64,000 nucleotides of DNA from positions 1-64,000 of the forward strand of contig JAIWNE010000107.1 in NCBI GenBank assembly GCA_025331445.1, in the 5' to 3' direction. Of the stretch, positions 1-10,573 are shown in pieces. The position numbers were made by a program, and so were the translations under genes. The DNA is from Blakeslea trispora. Its lineage: Eukaryota > Mucoromycota > Mucoromycetes > Mucorales > Choanephoraceae. The notes under the pieces are model-generated. The model worked only from the letters and a program-made list of their open reading frames with translations, did not search any database and was not told the origin of the DNA. Every line of letters begins with the position of its first letter. The stretch's first letter is position 1.

Positions 1-536
1 CAGTATCGACGGATGTCAAGCTTTAGAATATGTCTTGCTTTAATAATTGTTGACAGAAAGGAACCAAACATTGAAGAAGAATATTCATTAGCCAAAAACA
101 TTGCTTCCGATCAATGATTTCTAAGCAAAAAGACTTTTGATTTGTCTACATTCAAGGAACAAATGAAATTCTGTGCAATCCTTTTGATTAGTAACAGAGT
201 AGTGGCAGTTCAAACAAAAGAAAAAGATATAAAAGACAAGCAGAAAAACAAAATAAACTACTATCCATCTCATATTCTATTTGATTTACCTTAAAATGCC
301 TGCTATGCCTACTAGAAACACTTTGATCTACTGTTTTTGTGACATCTGCAAAATCAGACCTGAAGAGGCCAAGTTTATCAAGCCTTCTACCCATCGTTCT
401 CATAAAATTCACAACAAGTATGATAAGATGCCCTATCAACAATGGCTTGAAATTAACAGTAAGTGATCTATCTCTGATTCAGCCAATTCACATTTAATTC
501 TAATTCTTTACCTCTCAATCCATAGAGAACTCAATC

Positions 537-997
537 TGTTGGAAAGGTAGTTGTTATATGAATGTATTATCGATAAGAACAAGGGATAAATTCTGTGAGA
601 ATTTGTATAGACTTTTATTTATGAAAAATAGAAGAAGGGACTAATAATCTAATGAACTTGATGCCTATTTATACTTAAATGAAGCGGACAGTTAATCTTG
701 CTGAAGGACTGGTAATTTAATCGAAAAGAAATTTCTTTTGACAGGACTTCTCTGTACCTGACGATTTATGATCCCGACTAAGCTTAAATAAGAAAATAAA
801 ATAATTGTAATATAAGAGCAATACGATTTAAGTGCTATGAGCATGGTTTTGATATAGTTATTGTGTGAGAGTGACAATAATTGGAATCTCCATTTATTTA
901 GCTATTTCTATCTTTCAGTGCGAGCAGGTCTATAATGAGATCCTTGTCTTCACTACTTCAAGTATGATTTTGCTTTATTATGTGAGTGTCCTCAACA
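537..997 (-). repeat. 3' LTR of Ty3-1
   Basis: 461 bp, TG...CA ends (TGTTGGAAAGG...CTCAACA on the + strand), identical by eye to 6550-7010 at an offset of 6013. It directly follows the TSD copy CAATC at 532-536. Confidence 0.93.
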
Positions 998-1011
998 TTA
1001 TCCTCCACCAG
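998..1011 (-). other. Polypurine tract of Ty3-1
   Basis: On the - strand the sequence CTGGTGGAGGATAA immediately precedes the 3' LTR, the place and composition expected for the plus-strand DNA primer of an LTR retrotransposon. Confidence 0.6.
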
Positions 1012-1131
1012 ATTCAACATAATATGTTGATTCGGCAAGTGCATAATTTATGCTTATGTCTTCACGCAGATCAATTATATGCAGCTAATTTAAATACCGC
1101 TGACAGCCATAGTGTCGCAAAATATTTTCAT

Positions 1132-4100
1132 TTATTTTCTTCTGGATTTTTCTTTAAGTGCTTGTCTCTTCAGTAGTCTATCTTCTCTGGAGATGCTACC
1201 GGGACTTTTTCTTTTCTCAGAGATCTTGTGCTTTTTTCCGTCTTCAGCTCTGTCATTGGCTTTGGCATCTGCCTCTTCTATCTGTGATTTCGTTTTCCTA
1301 ACGTGTTTTGAATCGTGCTTTTTCTCAAGCTTATCCCAATATCGTTGAACATATGTTGGGTCTTGAAAATCGTTAGCTTTCTGCCATGTGTTACTTCTCT
1401 CACCATAGCCAGCCCATTTCACAAGATATTCTCGATTGCCAGCGTCGCCTCGATGGTCTCTAATTTCTTCAACTTCATAATATTCATCTTCAATATTGGA
1501 CTCATCGATATTTACTACCTTGAGTTCAGAAGGCGTGTAGTTACGGTGTAACAATTCATTCTGCTCATCTTTCAGCTCATAGGAACCTCCTTTATTCTTT
1601 CGGGTTACAGTATATGGACCTTCATAGATAGGGGCAAGTTTGTTAGCTCTGCTTTTCAAGCGAACCATAACGTGTGTGCCAGCAGGAATATCAACCAACA
1701 TGTTCTTATTGTTGTACCTCTTGCTATACTCCTCGTTAATTCTACGAGTCCTTTCCATAATAGCAGGGAACACAATTTCTTCCATGTACTCTACACGTTC
1801 TTCTAACTCCTGAAGAGTCATCGTGTCTATTGGCATAGGATGTTTTTTATGATCATTATAGTCGTCAGGTATGTTAACTCTGCGCGCATACATGAGAGAG
1901 AATGGCGAGCTCAGCGTTTTGCTTTTGATATTACGATTAATGCAAAGTTGGACAATGGGTAAGTAATGCTTCCAATCTCTACCATTTGACTCAATCATTT
2001 TTCTTAAAGTATTCATAGCTATTTTAACACTGGTTTCTGCACTTCCATTTCCCTGGGGATGATATGGGGTAGAATATCTCCTGTCAATACCAAGGTTGTC
2101 TGATAATTGTTTCATCAACATATTTCTAAACTCGGTACCGTTATCACTCTGAATAATTCGAGGAAATCCGTAATCACCAAAGATGTTAATCAACTCTTTA
2201 GCTACAGTATCTGATTGCTTGTTCTTCAAAGGTCTAATCACTATGTACTTTGTGCATATGTCTGTTAACACTAGGAGATAAACATATCCCTCTTCAGTGA
2301 CAGGTAAAGGTCCAGCCAAGTCAATAGCAATATGATCAAATGGCCTGTGGGCTACAACGTTTGTTAAGGGATGATATCCTCTTCTATTTATGTTGTGCTT
2401 CTGACACTCTTTACAACTAGTGACTAACTCTTTCGCTTCATCATAGATGTTGGTCCAATGCATTCCTTGACTATGTAATTCACGTACAATTGATTGGTAG
2501 CCATAGTGACCAAAAGCATGTGTTTCTCTTAGAATAGCATCTCTCTCGTGTTCTGGAGGAGTCATGTAATCAGTTACATCTTGTTTGGATTCGATTAGGC
2601 GAGTAGCGAGTACATTGATACGTCTATCTCTGCTAAACTTCTTTTTGCGCATGACAACTCTTTTGATAGTAGGTCTGTTCACTGCATTACTTCTGCCACT
2701 ATCCTCCACCAGTTTGTGTTCATCATCTAAAGGTGGATACAAACGGCTTAGTTGGTCAGGAAGCTTATTCAGTATACCAGGGATATGAATAACATCAAAT
2801 TCAAAATCTAGCAAAGTCTCCATCCACCCGATCATCATTGGATTTGCGATTTTCTGAGTGTGAAGGTAGATCAGTGCCTTATGATCTGTGTATACTATGA
2901 AATGGGTGCCCCAAAGAAATTTGCGAAATTTCTTGAGTGCTAAGACAATAGCATACAACTCTCTCTTAGTGGTACTCCATCGTCTTTGCGAGGGTGATAA
3001 GGAGGATGATATAAAGCTCACATACTTATCGCGCCCTTGATCATCTTTCTGATACAAGACAGCTGCTACACCATATAAGGATGCATCTGTGGCTACATAG
3101 AATTTTTGGTTCAAGTCAGGATAATGCAACAACAAGTTGGATTGCAAGATATCTTTCAAAGCTTGGAAACTTTTGGTCTGCTCATCACCCCATAACTCCG
3201 TAATGTTGGCAGCGTGGCTCAATCGAGTGATGGGTTCGGCGACTCTAGAAATCATAGGTACGTAATCACGAAAATAGTTGATTAGTCCCATAAATTGTTG
3301 TACTTGCTTATGACTCTTGTTTGGGACAGGCCAATTCTGTACATTTGTCAACTTATTACGATCTACTTTAGTGCCTGTAGCATCAACTACAAAGCCTAAG
3401 AGTCGTACTGAATGTTGGAACCATACGCATTTCTTTGGATTGATAATTAGATTTGCAGAGGTAAGCTTTTCTAGTACCGATTTGACATCTTCAATATGTT
3501 GCTCAAGTGTTTCACTGGCAACGATGCAATCATCGACAAAATTTTGTACACAAGTCATACCATCAAATAAAATTGCAAGACACTTTTGAAATTGCGAGGT
3601 TAACATCTTTAAACCAAAACAACCCTTTACAAAAGAGTATTGGATGTTATCATGTGTGAAACTCAACTTGTGTGAATCACTTGGATTGATCTTAAAACGA
3701 TGGAAAGCTTCAGTACAATCAATGGTGCTAAAATATTTTTTGCCCTTCAAGTTGTCAAATATATCTCTGACCAAAGGTACAGGATGGTTAAAAGTAGGTG
3801 GTAAAATCTGATTCAGAAGTCGAACGTCTAAGCAAGCTCGATGACTCACTATAGCGCCTGTTTTGTCTCTCTTAGGAACCAACAATAGAGGACTATTAAA
3901 GGATGTGTTTACTGGGCATTTTACAATTGTACCTGCCTCAAGCCACTCCTTGATTTGTATATCAAGTACCGGTTTTAAAGCATGTGGAATTGGATATTGA
4001 CGTCTATAAGCTGTCGCACCTTCCTTGGTCGGTAAGTATATGATGGATTCAGGCATAGGGCAGTATGAAGATTTGGGAATGTTTTTATTTGCCTCTATGA

Positions 4101-4490
4101 CACCTTCAATGGCTTTGAAAAATGTGGCACGTTGATCAACAGTTCCAGCCGGAGAGTTGTCAGGCTCAAAAGTATTTTCATGCTCGAGGTTTATGTTTTT
4201 CAAAATGTGATCATCAGCATCTGCAGTATCTGAATGAGAGTGTTCACCTTCAATTCGAAACGCAACACCTGTTAGGCCAATATTCATCTTATGTAAAATA
4301 TCTGTGCCCAATAAAATATCAAATTCAAATCCTGAGTTAAATTCTAGAACTTCAAGTGAATGTTCAAAAACGATTCCATTAGAGTATTTAAACTTCAAAG
4401 GATCTGTTATACCAATTCGTGATGCATCATTATTATTTGACAGAAAATTATATGTACCAGAAATCTTATTTATTTTATTTATTTTTAATT
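1132..4490 (-). CDS. Ty3-1 Pol: protease end, RT, RNase H, integrase, chromodomain
   Basis: Coding continues without a stop from the solo LTR junction to 1132. The protease C-terminus reads FDILLGTDILHKMNIG. RT follows with a DKTGAIVSHRACLDVRLLN block and the active site FVDDCIVASE. RNase H contains VATDASLYGVAAVLYQ and YTDHKALIYL. Integrase has the HHCC finger (HAFGHYGYQ...CKECQKH), Asp in VLTDICTKY, Asp in IQSDNGTEF and Glu in GNGSAETSVK. A chromodomain ends the protein (YEVEEIRDHRG...YLVKWAGYGERSNTW), followed by a basic tail. All catalytic residues of RT and integrase are present. The nested solo LTR and the protease Asn are the defects. Confidence 0.88.
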
Positions 4491-4495
4491 TCTGA

Positions 4496-4930
4496 TGTGA
4501 TATTTAGGTATGAAAATAGATAAAGGTTTTTTAGGAGAAAAAATATAGTAAGTAGTTTGAGACTGTTTTACGTATGCCTTTATTATGAACAAAATAAATG
4601 AGAGTATTTATACCAATTGCTATCTACTATTGCTATTACGTCTTTGACTTCCTTTAGTCTTTACTCTTTACTAAATCTGGATATTTAAGAGAACAATGTC
4701 ATAGACTAGTTTGTGTCACCTTTAATGACATATTGACATTTTACTTTCTTTGGCAATATTTATTGCTTATCATCTTCTTTAGTCCAGATTCATAACACTT
4801 GCTTATGAAATCATTCTAGACTGACATAATGTTGATAGGATTACTTAATCCAATTATGATGTAGATCTTTATATACAAAAATAGACTTCAACTCTTAAGG
4901 AATTCATGTTCAGACAAGCCAAACACGACA
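4496..4930 (-). repeat. Solo LTR nested in the Ty3-1 protease
   Basis: 435 bp, TG...CA ended, flanked by TCTGA at 4491-4495 and 4931-4935. The LTR sense is taken as -, where it runs TGTCGTGTTTGG...ATATCACA. The same family occurs as a fragment at 24764-24838 plus 30543-30670. A solo LTR arises when the two LTRs of a full element recombine, so this site has lost a second retrotransposon. Confidence 0.9.
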
Positions 4931-4935
4931 TCTGA

Positions 4936-6533
4936 AGTAAAGATGCTTTACTAATAAAGCTGGTGTCACTGCCGGTGTTCACCATGCCCATCATCTTGGC
5001 ATTCTCTACAATAATAGGAGTCAGTAAGTTAAATGCACTTGCTTTAGCTTCGCTCTCAATTATTCTCTTTTTTGTCTGGTACTTACAGTCATAGCTTAGG
5101 TCCTCCATGGCAGTGTCAACTTGACTGGAGACCTTACTCAACGCATCTTTGTCGCGAACGACGTCATCATCATCACCATCGTCGGTTCTTCTGCTGTTAA
5201 CAGCGAAGACCTGACGCTCCTTGCCTTTGCGGCACTTGTGGTCCTTGTTCCAAGGCTCTTGGCAGCGGTAACATTTCTTAGGCTTCTTTTCATCATCTGC
5301 TCTTTTCTTAATGGAAAAGCAATCGGCAGTACCATGTGTACCGTTGGTACCATGGTGTACACAATGGTACTTCTTCTCACTCTGGTTCCTGCGGTTGTTG
5401 TTGTTGTAGGGGCGGAAACGGCGGCGGTCATTGCCATGTCTTGGCTCAGGTGCGTGTCTGCTCGAAGAGGCGTGAGATTGTCTCTGCATGTGAGCCATTT
5501 GGGGCATCACTGCAGCAACATCTTGATACATGGATGTATCATCACCTAAAATTTCACGACCAACCTGTGTGAGATACTCCACGGTCCAATTTTTATCTTT
5601 CTTTTTATCCTTACCAACTCTAGCAGTAGTGACTCTGATCAAGGTTTGAACAGGTCCTATCAATGAGGTTAGAAATCGGTCTGCAATGCGAGGATCATTC
5701 AAAGGAAGTCCAGCATTATATACAGCCTTTAAGAACTTTTTAGAATAGTCAGCGATTGATTCCTTACTGGTCATCTGCATGGTGAAAACTTGATCAGTAT
5801 ACTGTCTGATAGAGTGCTGAGACCCATGGTGCTCTCTAAAAGCTTCTTTAGCTTGAGCCCAATTGTCACACTTCAACAGCTCATTCTCAACCCAAGCAGT
5901 ATCGCCATATGGCAAACAAAGAGGGAGGAATTTTTGCCACACCTGCTCAATATCGCGGTGGGATGATCCTTTAATAATGTACTCAAAACGAGTCAAAAAG
6001 TGATCCACAGACTCATATACCTCATCATGGGGGAAAGGTCTGACCAAACTGGAGGCCAGTTGGAACTTTGGTAAGTCTCTATGGGTCAAAGACAAGCCCA
6101 AGGACGAAGAAGAAGAGTTGACAGAAACTGAAGGGGTTGAACTGCTAGCTCCAACACTAGGCGTAGCGATCGATCGCTCTTCAAGAAACTTGGCACTTCC
6201 TTCCATAGCTGCAATTCTGCGCTTGGTTTTTTCAATGTTCTGGAGTGCAGCATCAACTTGAGCATCGTCTCCGATAGCTCGAGCGCGACTAAAAGCCTCA
6301 ACATGAACTTTCAACTCTCCGCGTAAGAGCAAGAGGTCGTCAGTGATAATCTGCTCTGTACTTCTCTCATCAAGAGGAAGGAAGGCAGTGTCCATAGACA
6401 TGACTGATTCTAAATCGTCAAGCAAAGGAATAGGACTGCTCAAAATGGCGTCCGAATCAAGAGAGGAAAGAGGGGTAGAAGAAGCAGTAGCTTCATTGTT
6501 GGCAGGGGTAGTGGTGTTGTTAATGTCAGACAT
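4936..6533 (-). CDS. Ty3-1 Gag plus N-terminal protease part of Gag-Pol
   Basis: The ATG at 6533 opens a Ser/Thr-rich N-terminus. A capsid-like region follows (segments LASSLVRPFPHDEVYESVDH and LTRFEYIIKGSSHRDIEQVW), then an Arg/Asn-rich stretch and a zinc knuckle CYRCQEPWNKDHKC of the kind found in chromovirus Gag. The protease motif then starts as MVNTGSDTSFIS: the usual catalytic Asp of DTG is replaced by Asn (AAC for GAC), which should inactivate the enzyme. The frame is cut by the solo LTR at 4930. Removing the 440-bp insert and duplicated TCTGA restores one frame with the pol part (6533 to 1132), so Gag and Pol were one polyprotein of about 1650 residues. Confidence 0.85.
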
Positions 6534-6549
6534 AATTCACAGAAAAAAA
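6534..6549 (-). promoter_or_regulatory. Leader of Ty3-1 with candidate self-priming site
   Basis: Only 16 bases separate the 5' LTR from the gag ATG at 6533, and they contain no TGG-type tRNA primer site. On the - strand TTCTGTGA (6544-6537) is the exact complement of TCACAGAA within the LTR (6611-6604). Tf1/sushi-type elements prime reverse transcription from their own RNA 5' end; this layout would fit, but eight bases in AT-rich DNA is weak support alone. Confidence 0.35.
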
Positions 6550-7010
6550 TGTTGGAAAGGTAGTTGTTATATGAATGTATTATCGATAAGAACAAGGGAT
6601 AAATTCTGTGAGAATTTGTATAGACTTTTATTTATGAAAAATAGAAGAAGGGACTAATAATCTAATGAACTTGATGCCTATTTATACTTAAATGAAGCGG
6701 ACAGTTAATCTTGCTGAAGGACTGGTAATTTAATCGAAAAGAAATTTCTTTTGACAGGACTTCTCTGTACCTGACGATTTATGATCCCGACTAAGCTTAA
6801 ATAAGAAAATAAAATAATTGTAATATAAGAGCAATACGATTTAAGTGCTATGAGCATGGTTTTGATATAGTTATTGTGTGAGAGTGACAATAATTGGAAT
6901 CTCCATTTATTTAGCTATTTCTATCTTTCAGTGCGAGCAGGTCTATAATGAGATCCTTGTCTTCACTACTTCAAGTATGATTTTGCTTTATTATGTGAGT
7001 GTCCTCAACA
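6550..7010 (-). repeat. 5' LTR of Ty3-1
   Basis: 461 bp, followed by the TSD copy CAATC at 7011-7015. On the - strand it contains a TATA-like box (GTATAAATAG) and, further down, ATAAATAAAAG before the segment TCACAGAA (6611-6604). That segment is complementary to the leader just outside the LTR. Transcription and polyadenylation signals are expected here but not proven. Confidence 0.93.
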
Positions 7011-7371
7011 CAATCAACAGACGTACTCCTCATTTCCTTAATCCAACAACTGAGTTGGCTGAACAACCATCAAACTCTGGTGAATTTGTTAAACTGTGAT
7101 GTCTGCATAAAGAGAAAGAACTGATAAAATTATTTTCAATAGATCCAATGCAAATCGATGAAGTTGAAGAACCTGTCAATGCTTCTACTGTGCCTGAGCC
7201 TGTAACTGCAACTGAGCCTGAGCCTAAGTCTGAGCCTGCAACTCCAACTGAGTCCGAGCCTGAGCCTGAGTCTGCTACACCTTCTGAATTTGATCTTCTA
7301 TGTAAGTAGTTCTATAACAGCTGTTTTAGTACAAGTAGTCTAATACCAACTCGTATCTTTTCTCAACTTAG

Positions 7372-9182
7372 CTGATAAACTTCCTCGAAGCCCTTCTTCT
7401 AAGATCCTCTTTCAGCTGGTTACTGACATGTTTAACAACAGCACTCCTCGCCACCAGATCGAAAAGTACATGGAAGATCTTAACCGCCTGTTGGAAATCC
7501 AAAACGATGTATTCCGCTTTCCAAGAACATTGGCAACGTTCTTGAAAAGAAGCCAGCTTTTCAAACTGAGTAATGATGGTATTAAGTACTATAATGTTTG
7601 TACCAGCTGTCACCATCTCTACGAACAAAAGAACCAGCCTGGAGGCGAGGATATTGTTTGCAATCAAGACCTACAAAATGCAGTATTCAAGCCAAATAAG
7701 TCTGGAAGATACTGTACAGGCAAAGTGTATGACTACGATTACACGAGAGAGGTTGCAAGACTTGTGCCTCAAAAAGAGTATCCGTACTGTTCGATCATTT
7801 CCACACTCAAAAAGTTCTTTCTGCGCCAAGGCTTTGCTGACCAGATTAACCAATGGAGAAGACGTGAGACTGTTCCTGGCTACATGCTTGATATTTACGA
7901 TGGTACCGGTTTCTCCGAGTTCAAGGCACTTACAAACGATCCTCTTCCTTTTGCTTTCCTCGGTGACTACAACCTGCTCCTCACTTTGAACGTTGACTGG
8001 TTTGGTCCATTTAGTGCTCATTATAGTGTAGGGTGCATATACCTCACTATCCAAAACCTTCCTAAAGCCAACGGCCGTGACCTCAAGAAGAATATGATAC
8101 TCGTAGGAGTCATTCCTGGTCCTAAAGAACCTCCTACTACCGCGTTCAACCATTACCTGAAGCCATTGGTGGATGAGTTGCTCGTGTTGCTGAATGGTGT
8201 AGAGATGACGATGGTGATGAAAGATGGCTCGGTTGTTAAGAACAATGTAAGGGCGTGCTTGGCCACAATCTGCTCGGATCTTCCAGCAACAAAAAAGTTA
8301 GCAAGTAGTATGTCCTTCAACAGCAATTTTGGTTGTCACTTGTGCCATACGCAGTTTCCCCGTTTTGCAGGACCTGGCAACCAAAGAAATTATTGCAATT
8401 GGAATTGCGACAGTTGGAGAAGAAGAACCAACGAAGAAACAAGGGCTAGCTCAAGAGCTTGGAAGAAGGCTGACACGGTTAAGAAAAGAAAAGAGTTAGA
8501 GCAAGCAAGTGGTGTTCGTTTTTCGGTACTTTTCAAATTACCTTACTTCTCCTACGACCTGTTGGCTATTGAGCCTATGCACGTTCTTTACTTGGGTGCT
8601 GCCAAAACTTCTCTTATAAACATGATGCCAGAAGATGCTTATCTGAAGGTTCAACAAATCATGCAAAACCATATGGATTTTAATCCTCAGGCTCCTGGCA
8701 ATCCTATGTCAAAAAAAATCACTAAAACTGGGTTCGCATATGTCAAAGCAGTCGAGTTTAAAGACTTTATGACCTCTATGGCCCATGCTCTCCTTTGTCC
8801 TCCCACTCTTGATGCCTCTGTTTACATGCACATGATGGAGTTGATCCATGCTCTCCGAATCCTTGATTCTGGTGTGATAAAAATGTCTGATATCAATGTA
8901 GTTCATACTCATCTCCTTAACTTTGCAAAGCAATACGAACAAGCCTACGGCTCTGAATCTGTTCCACCAAATTTCCATTTTATGCTGCATCTTCGCGACT
9001 GTATGCATAAATGGGGTCCAATCTCTTGCTTCTGGGCGTTTAACTTCGAAAGAAACAACCTCTTTCTTAAAAATGTAAAAACAAATCACAAGCATGGGTT
9101 TGAAAAAACATACATGCGTAAAATGCAGGCAATCATTTTCTCTAACGATGCTGGCATCACCTCCTTAGATAAACTCTCCTAA
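7372..9182 (+). CDS. Exon 4 of the KDZ/Plavaka-like transposase (catalytic region)
   Basis: This exon is open for about 603 codons and ends with TAA. It carries the blocks of the Tnp2-like RNase H fold: LLTLNVDWFGPF with a candidate first catalytic Asp, the strand segment SVGCIYLTIQNLP, ILVGVIPGPKEP, then ATICSDLPATKK with a candidate second Asp, followed by a zinc-ribbon insert GCHLCHTQFP. Further on come YDLLAIEPMHVLYLG and a C-terminal helical region. This order is typical of fungal transposases related to CACTA and KDZ families, which cut and paste large DNA elements. The exon itself has no internal stop, so decay here is limited; the gene is broken by the retroelement upstream. Terminal repeats of the whole element were not found; the left end is probably outside the window. 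Confidence 0.75.
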
Positions 9183-9793
9183 TTGCTTCTTTTTTTTTAT
9201 TGTTATTATCGATCTACATATACCTATCAATATCATTAAAAAAATTTAGAATAAAAACAAAAAAAATTAACATATTTGCTTACATTATTATCACGTTTAT
9301 TTTCTACTGCCTATGCATACCAAGTTTATGGTTGATTTACTACGCGTAGTTTATGGTTTGTCATGCCTATTGAAGATGCAACATTAAAGAGAAGCTAATA
9401 CATAAAAAAGAGAAAACAAAAAAGCCAAAAGAAACTAGACTAAAACTAAACTTCCGCTTCAAATTTAAACAGAGCGTGATATGTTCTTACCATTTTTGGT
9501 TTATATTTTGTTTGTTATAATTGTCTTTTGCCTGTAACGTAACAGTGTTGGCATAATGTTATACACCAATAACTGCGAGATTTGGAAATCTACCAATAGC
9601 TTTCAGCCCTATCTCGATTATATCAGTTAAAGTTTTAGAGTTTTTCGAATGATAGTGCCAAAAGAGGGTTGTGTCACCATGCTGATAATCAATTGATAGT
9701 ATCCAACTAAATTAAGACATTTAGAGCATCAATCATATTCATTTGTTTTTTATTAGAAATACTTTTCTTTCATATACATCAAACAACTACGAA
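9183..9793. other. Non-coding stretch
   Basis: AT-rich DNA between the transposase gene and the next ORF. No gene, RNA or terminal repeat was recognised. A short palindrome CTACGCGTAG lies near 9340. Confidence 0.5.
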
Positions 9794-10537
9794 ATGAGCC
9801 AAACTACAGAAAACAACAACAACAATATCATTCAAACAAGTGAGGATTTGTTGCAAGATCAGGGTATCATAGGACCTGGTATTCCTTATTCATTAGGGGA
9901 TATGATCAGGTATTCACAAAAAGGTGGAAATCCTATGGGCTTTGAATCAATGACCAGAGACGGTAGAGTGCCTCTCACTTGGGCCCGAGGGGCTCCTAAG
10001 CACTTGAAACCAGAACACTTTCAATGTTTGGTTGAATATTACGGAAGACAATACAGTACACCGATTGTCGTTATCAACAATGTTAAAAAATTCAAAAAGA
10101 TTGATGTGCTTGGATCCACTTACAGTTCTAGACTAACAGGAAGCAATGTTGGCATCGATTTCAATGCCTTTCGCCAGGATGATTTCGAAAACGATGATTT
10201 GGAAGGTGTCAATATAACAGACACTACCGAGCATCTGCGTGCTGGATCAGTCGATTACTTTTTTTGTCATCAGGCACAGTTTACTGATAGCAATGGCAAA
10301 ACATGCTACTTGAACCATTACTTTTCTTTCGTTCACTGGTTCAAGAATCCTCGTACCGGTAAAGAAGATTTATCTCAGTACACTGGACCTTATATGCGTC
10401 CTTTTCGGTGTGAATACGAAAATGTTAGTTCCTATTCAATTTTACCAGTACAAAAAATGAATTCACTAGTCCACATGTTGAATACGCCTTTTACAGACAT
10501 CACTGTCGTTGTTGATTTACCAAATAAAATTATGTAA
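9794..10537 (+). CDS. Uncharacterised 247-residue protein
   Basis: The ATG at 9794 (MSQTTENNNNN) opens an uninterrupted frame to TAA; an upstream extension lacks a better start. The N-terminus is Asn-rich. The body contains GPGIPYSLGDMIRY, WARGAPKHLKPEHF, then SVDYFFCHQAQF, YLNHYFSFVHWFKN and a C-terminal SSYSILPVQKMNSLVHML followed by DITVVVDLPNKIM. I do not recognise a named domain. No signal peptide or membrane segment is obvious. It sits about 600 bp downstream of the KDZ-like transposase on the same strand and convergent to the next gene, so an accessory gene of the same DNA transposon is possible. A single intact exon suggests it is, or was recently, functional. Confidence 0.5.
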   Translation: MSQTTENNNNNIIQTSEDLLQDQGIIGPGIPYSLGDMIRYSQKGGNPMGFESMTRDGRVPLTWARGAPKHLKPEHFQCLVEYYGRQYSTPIVVINNVKKFKKIDVLGSTYSSRLTGSNVGIDFNAFRQDDFENDDLEGVNITDTTEHLRAGSVDYFFCHQAQFTDSNGKTCYLNHYFSFVHWFKNPRTGKEDLSQYTGPYMRPFRCEYENVSSYSILPVQKMNSLVHMLNTPFTDITVVVDLPNKIM

Positions 10538-10573
10538 CAAACAAAGGATGATTTTCTTTTTACAAAGTATTTA

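Larger units (their letters stand above)
537..7010 (-). mobile_element. Ty3-1: Ty3/gypsy chromovirus-like LTR retrotransposon
   Basis: Two 461-bp LTRs (537-997 and 6550-7010) begin TGTTGGAAAGG and end CCTCAACA on the + strand and look identical base for base. The five bases CAATC flank both sides (532-536, 7011-7015), showing one insertion event. Coding is on the - strand, so 6550-7010 is the 5' LTR. A purine-rich tract (GGTGGAGGATAA on -, 1009-998) precedes the 3' LTR. Gag, protease, RT, RNase H, integrase and a chromodomain come in the Ty3 order. The element lies in exon 2 of the KDZ-like gene and contains a solo LTR at 4496-4930. Identical LTRs mean a recent insertion. Confidence 0.95.
296..9182 (+). 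pseudogene. KDZ/Plavaka-like DNA transposase gene, split by Ty3-1
   Basis: Four exons can be read in one continuous frame: 296-458, 526-536 joined to 7016-7079, 7143-7301 and 7372-9182 (about 735 residues without the insert). The start ATG at 296 opens a cysteine-rich segment (YCFCDICKIRPEE) like the N-terminal CxCxxC finger of fungal Tnp2/Plavaka-type transposases. Introns are 459-525 (GTAAGT...CATAG), 7080-7142 (GTGAAT...AATAG) and 7302-7371 (GTAAGT...CTTAG). The phases 1/1/1 agree across all joins. Exon 3 encodes an acidic Pro/Glu-rich linker. Ty3-1 lies in exon 2 between two CAATC copies, so the gene is interrupted by 6.5 kb of antisense retroelement. Class assignment rests on the exon 4 motifs. 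The donor at 7080 is chosen by frame; a competing GTGATG at 7096 runs into a stop. Confidence 0.72.

Noticed and set aside
5121..5549. Cysteine- and valine-rich ORFs on the + strand
   Set aside because: They are antisense shadows of the Ty3-1 gag gene.
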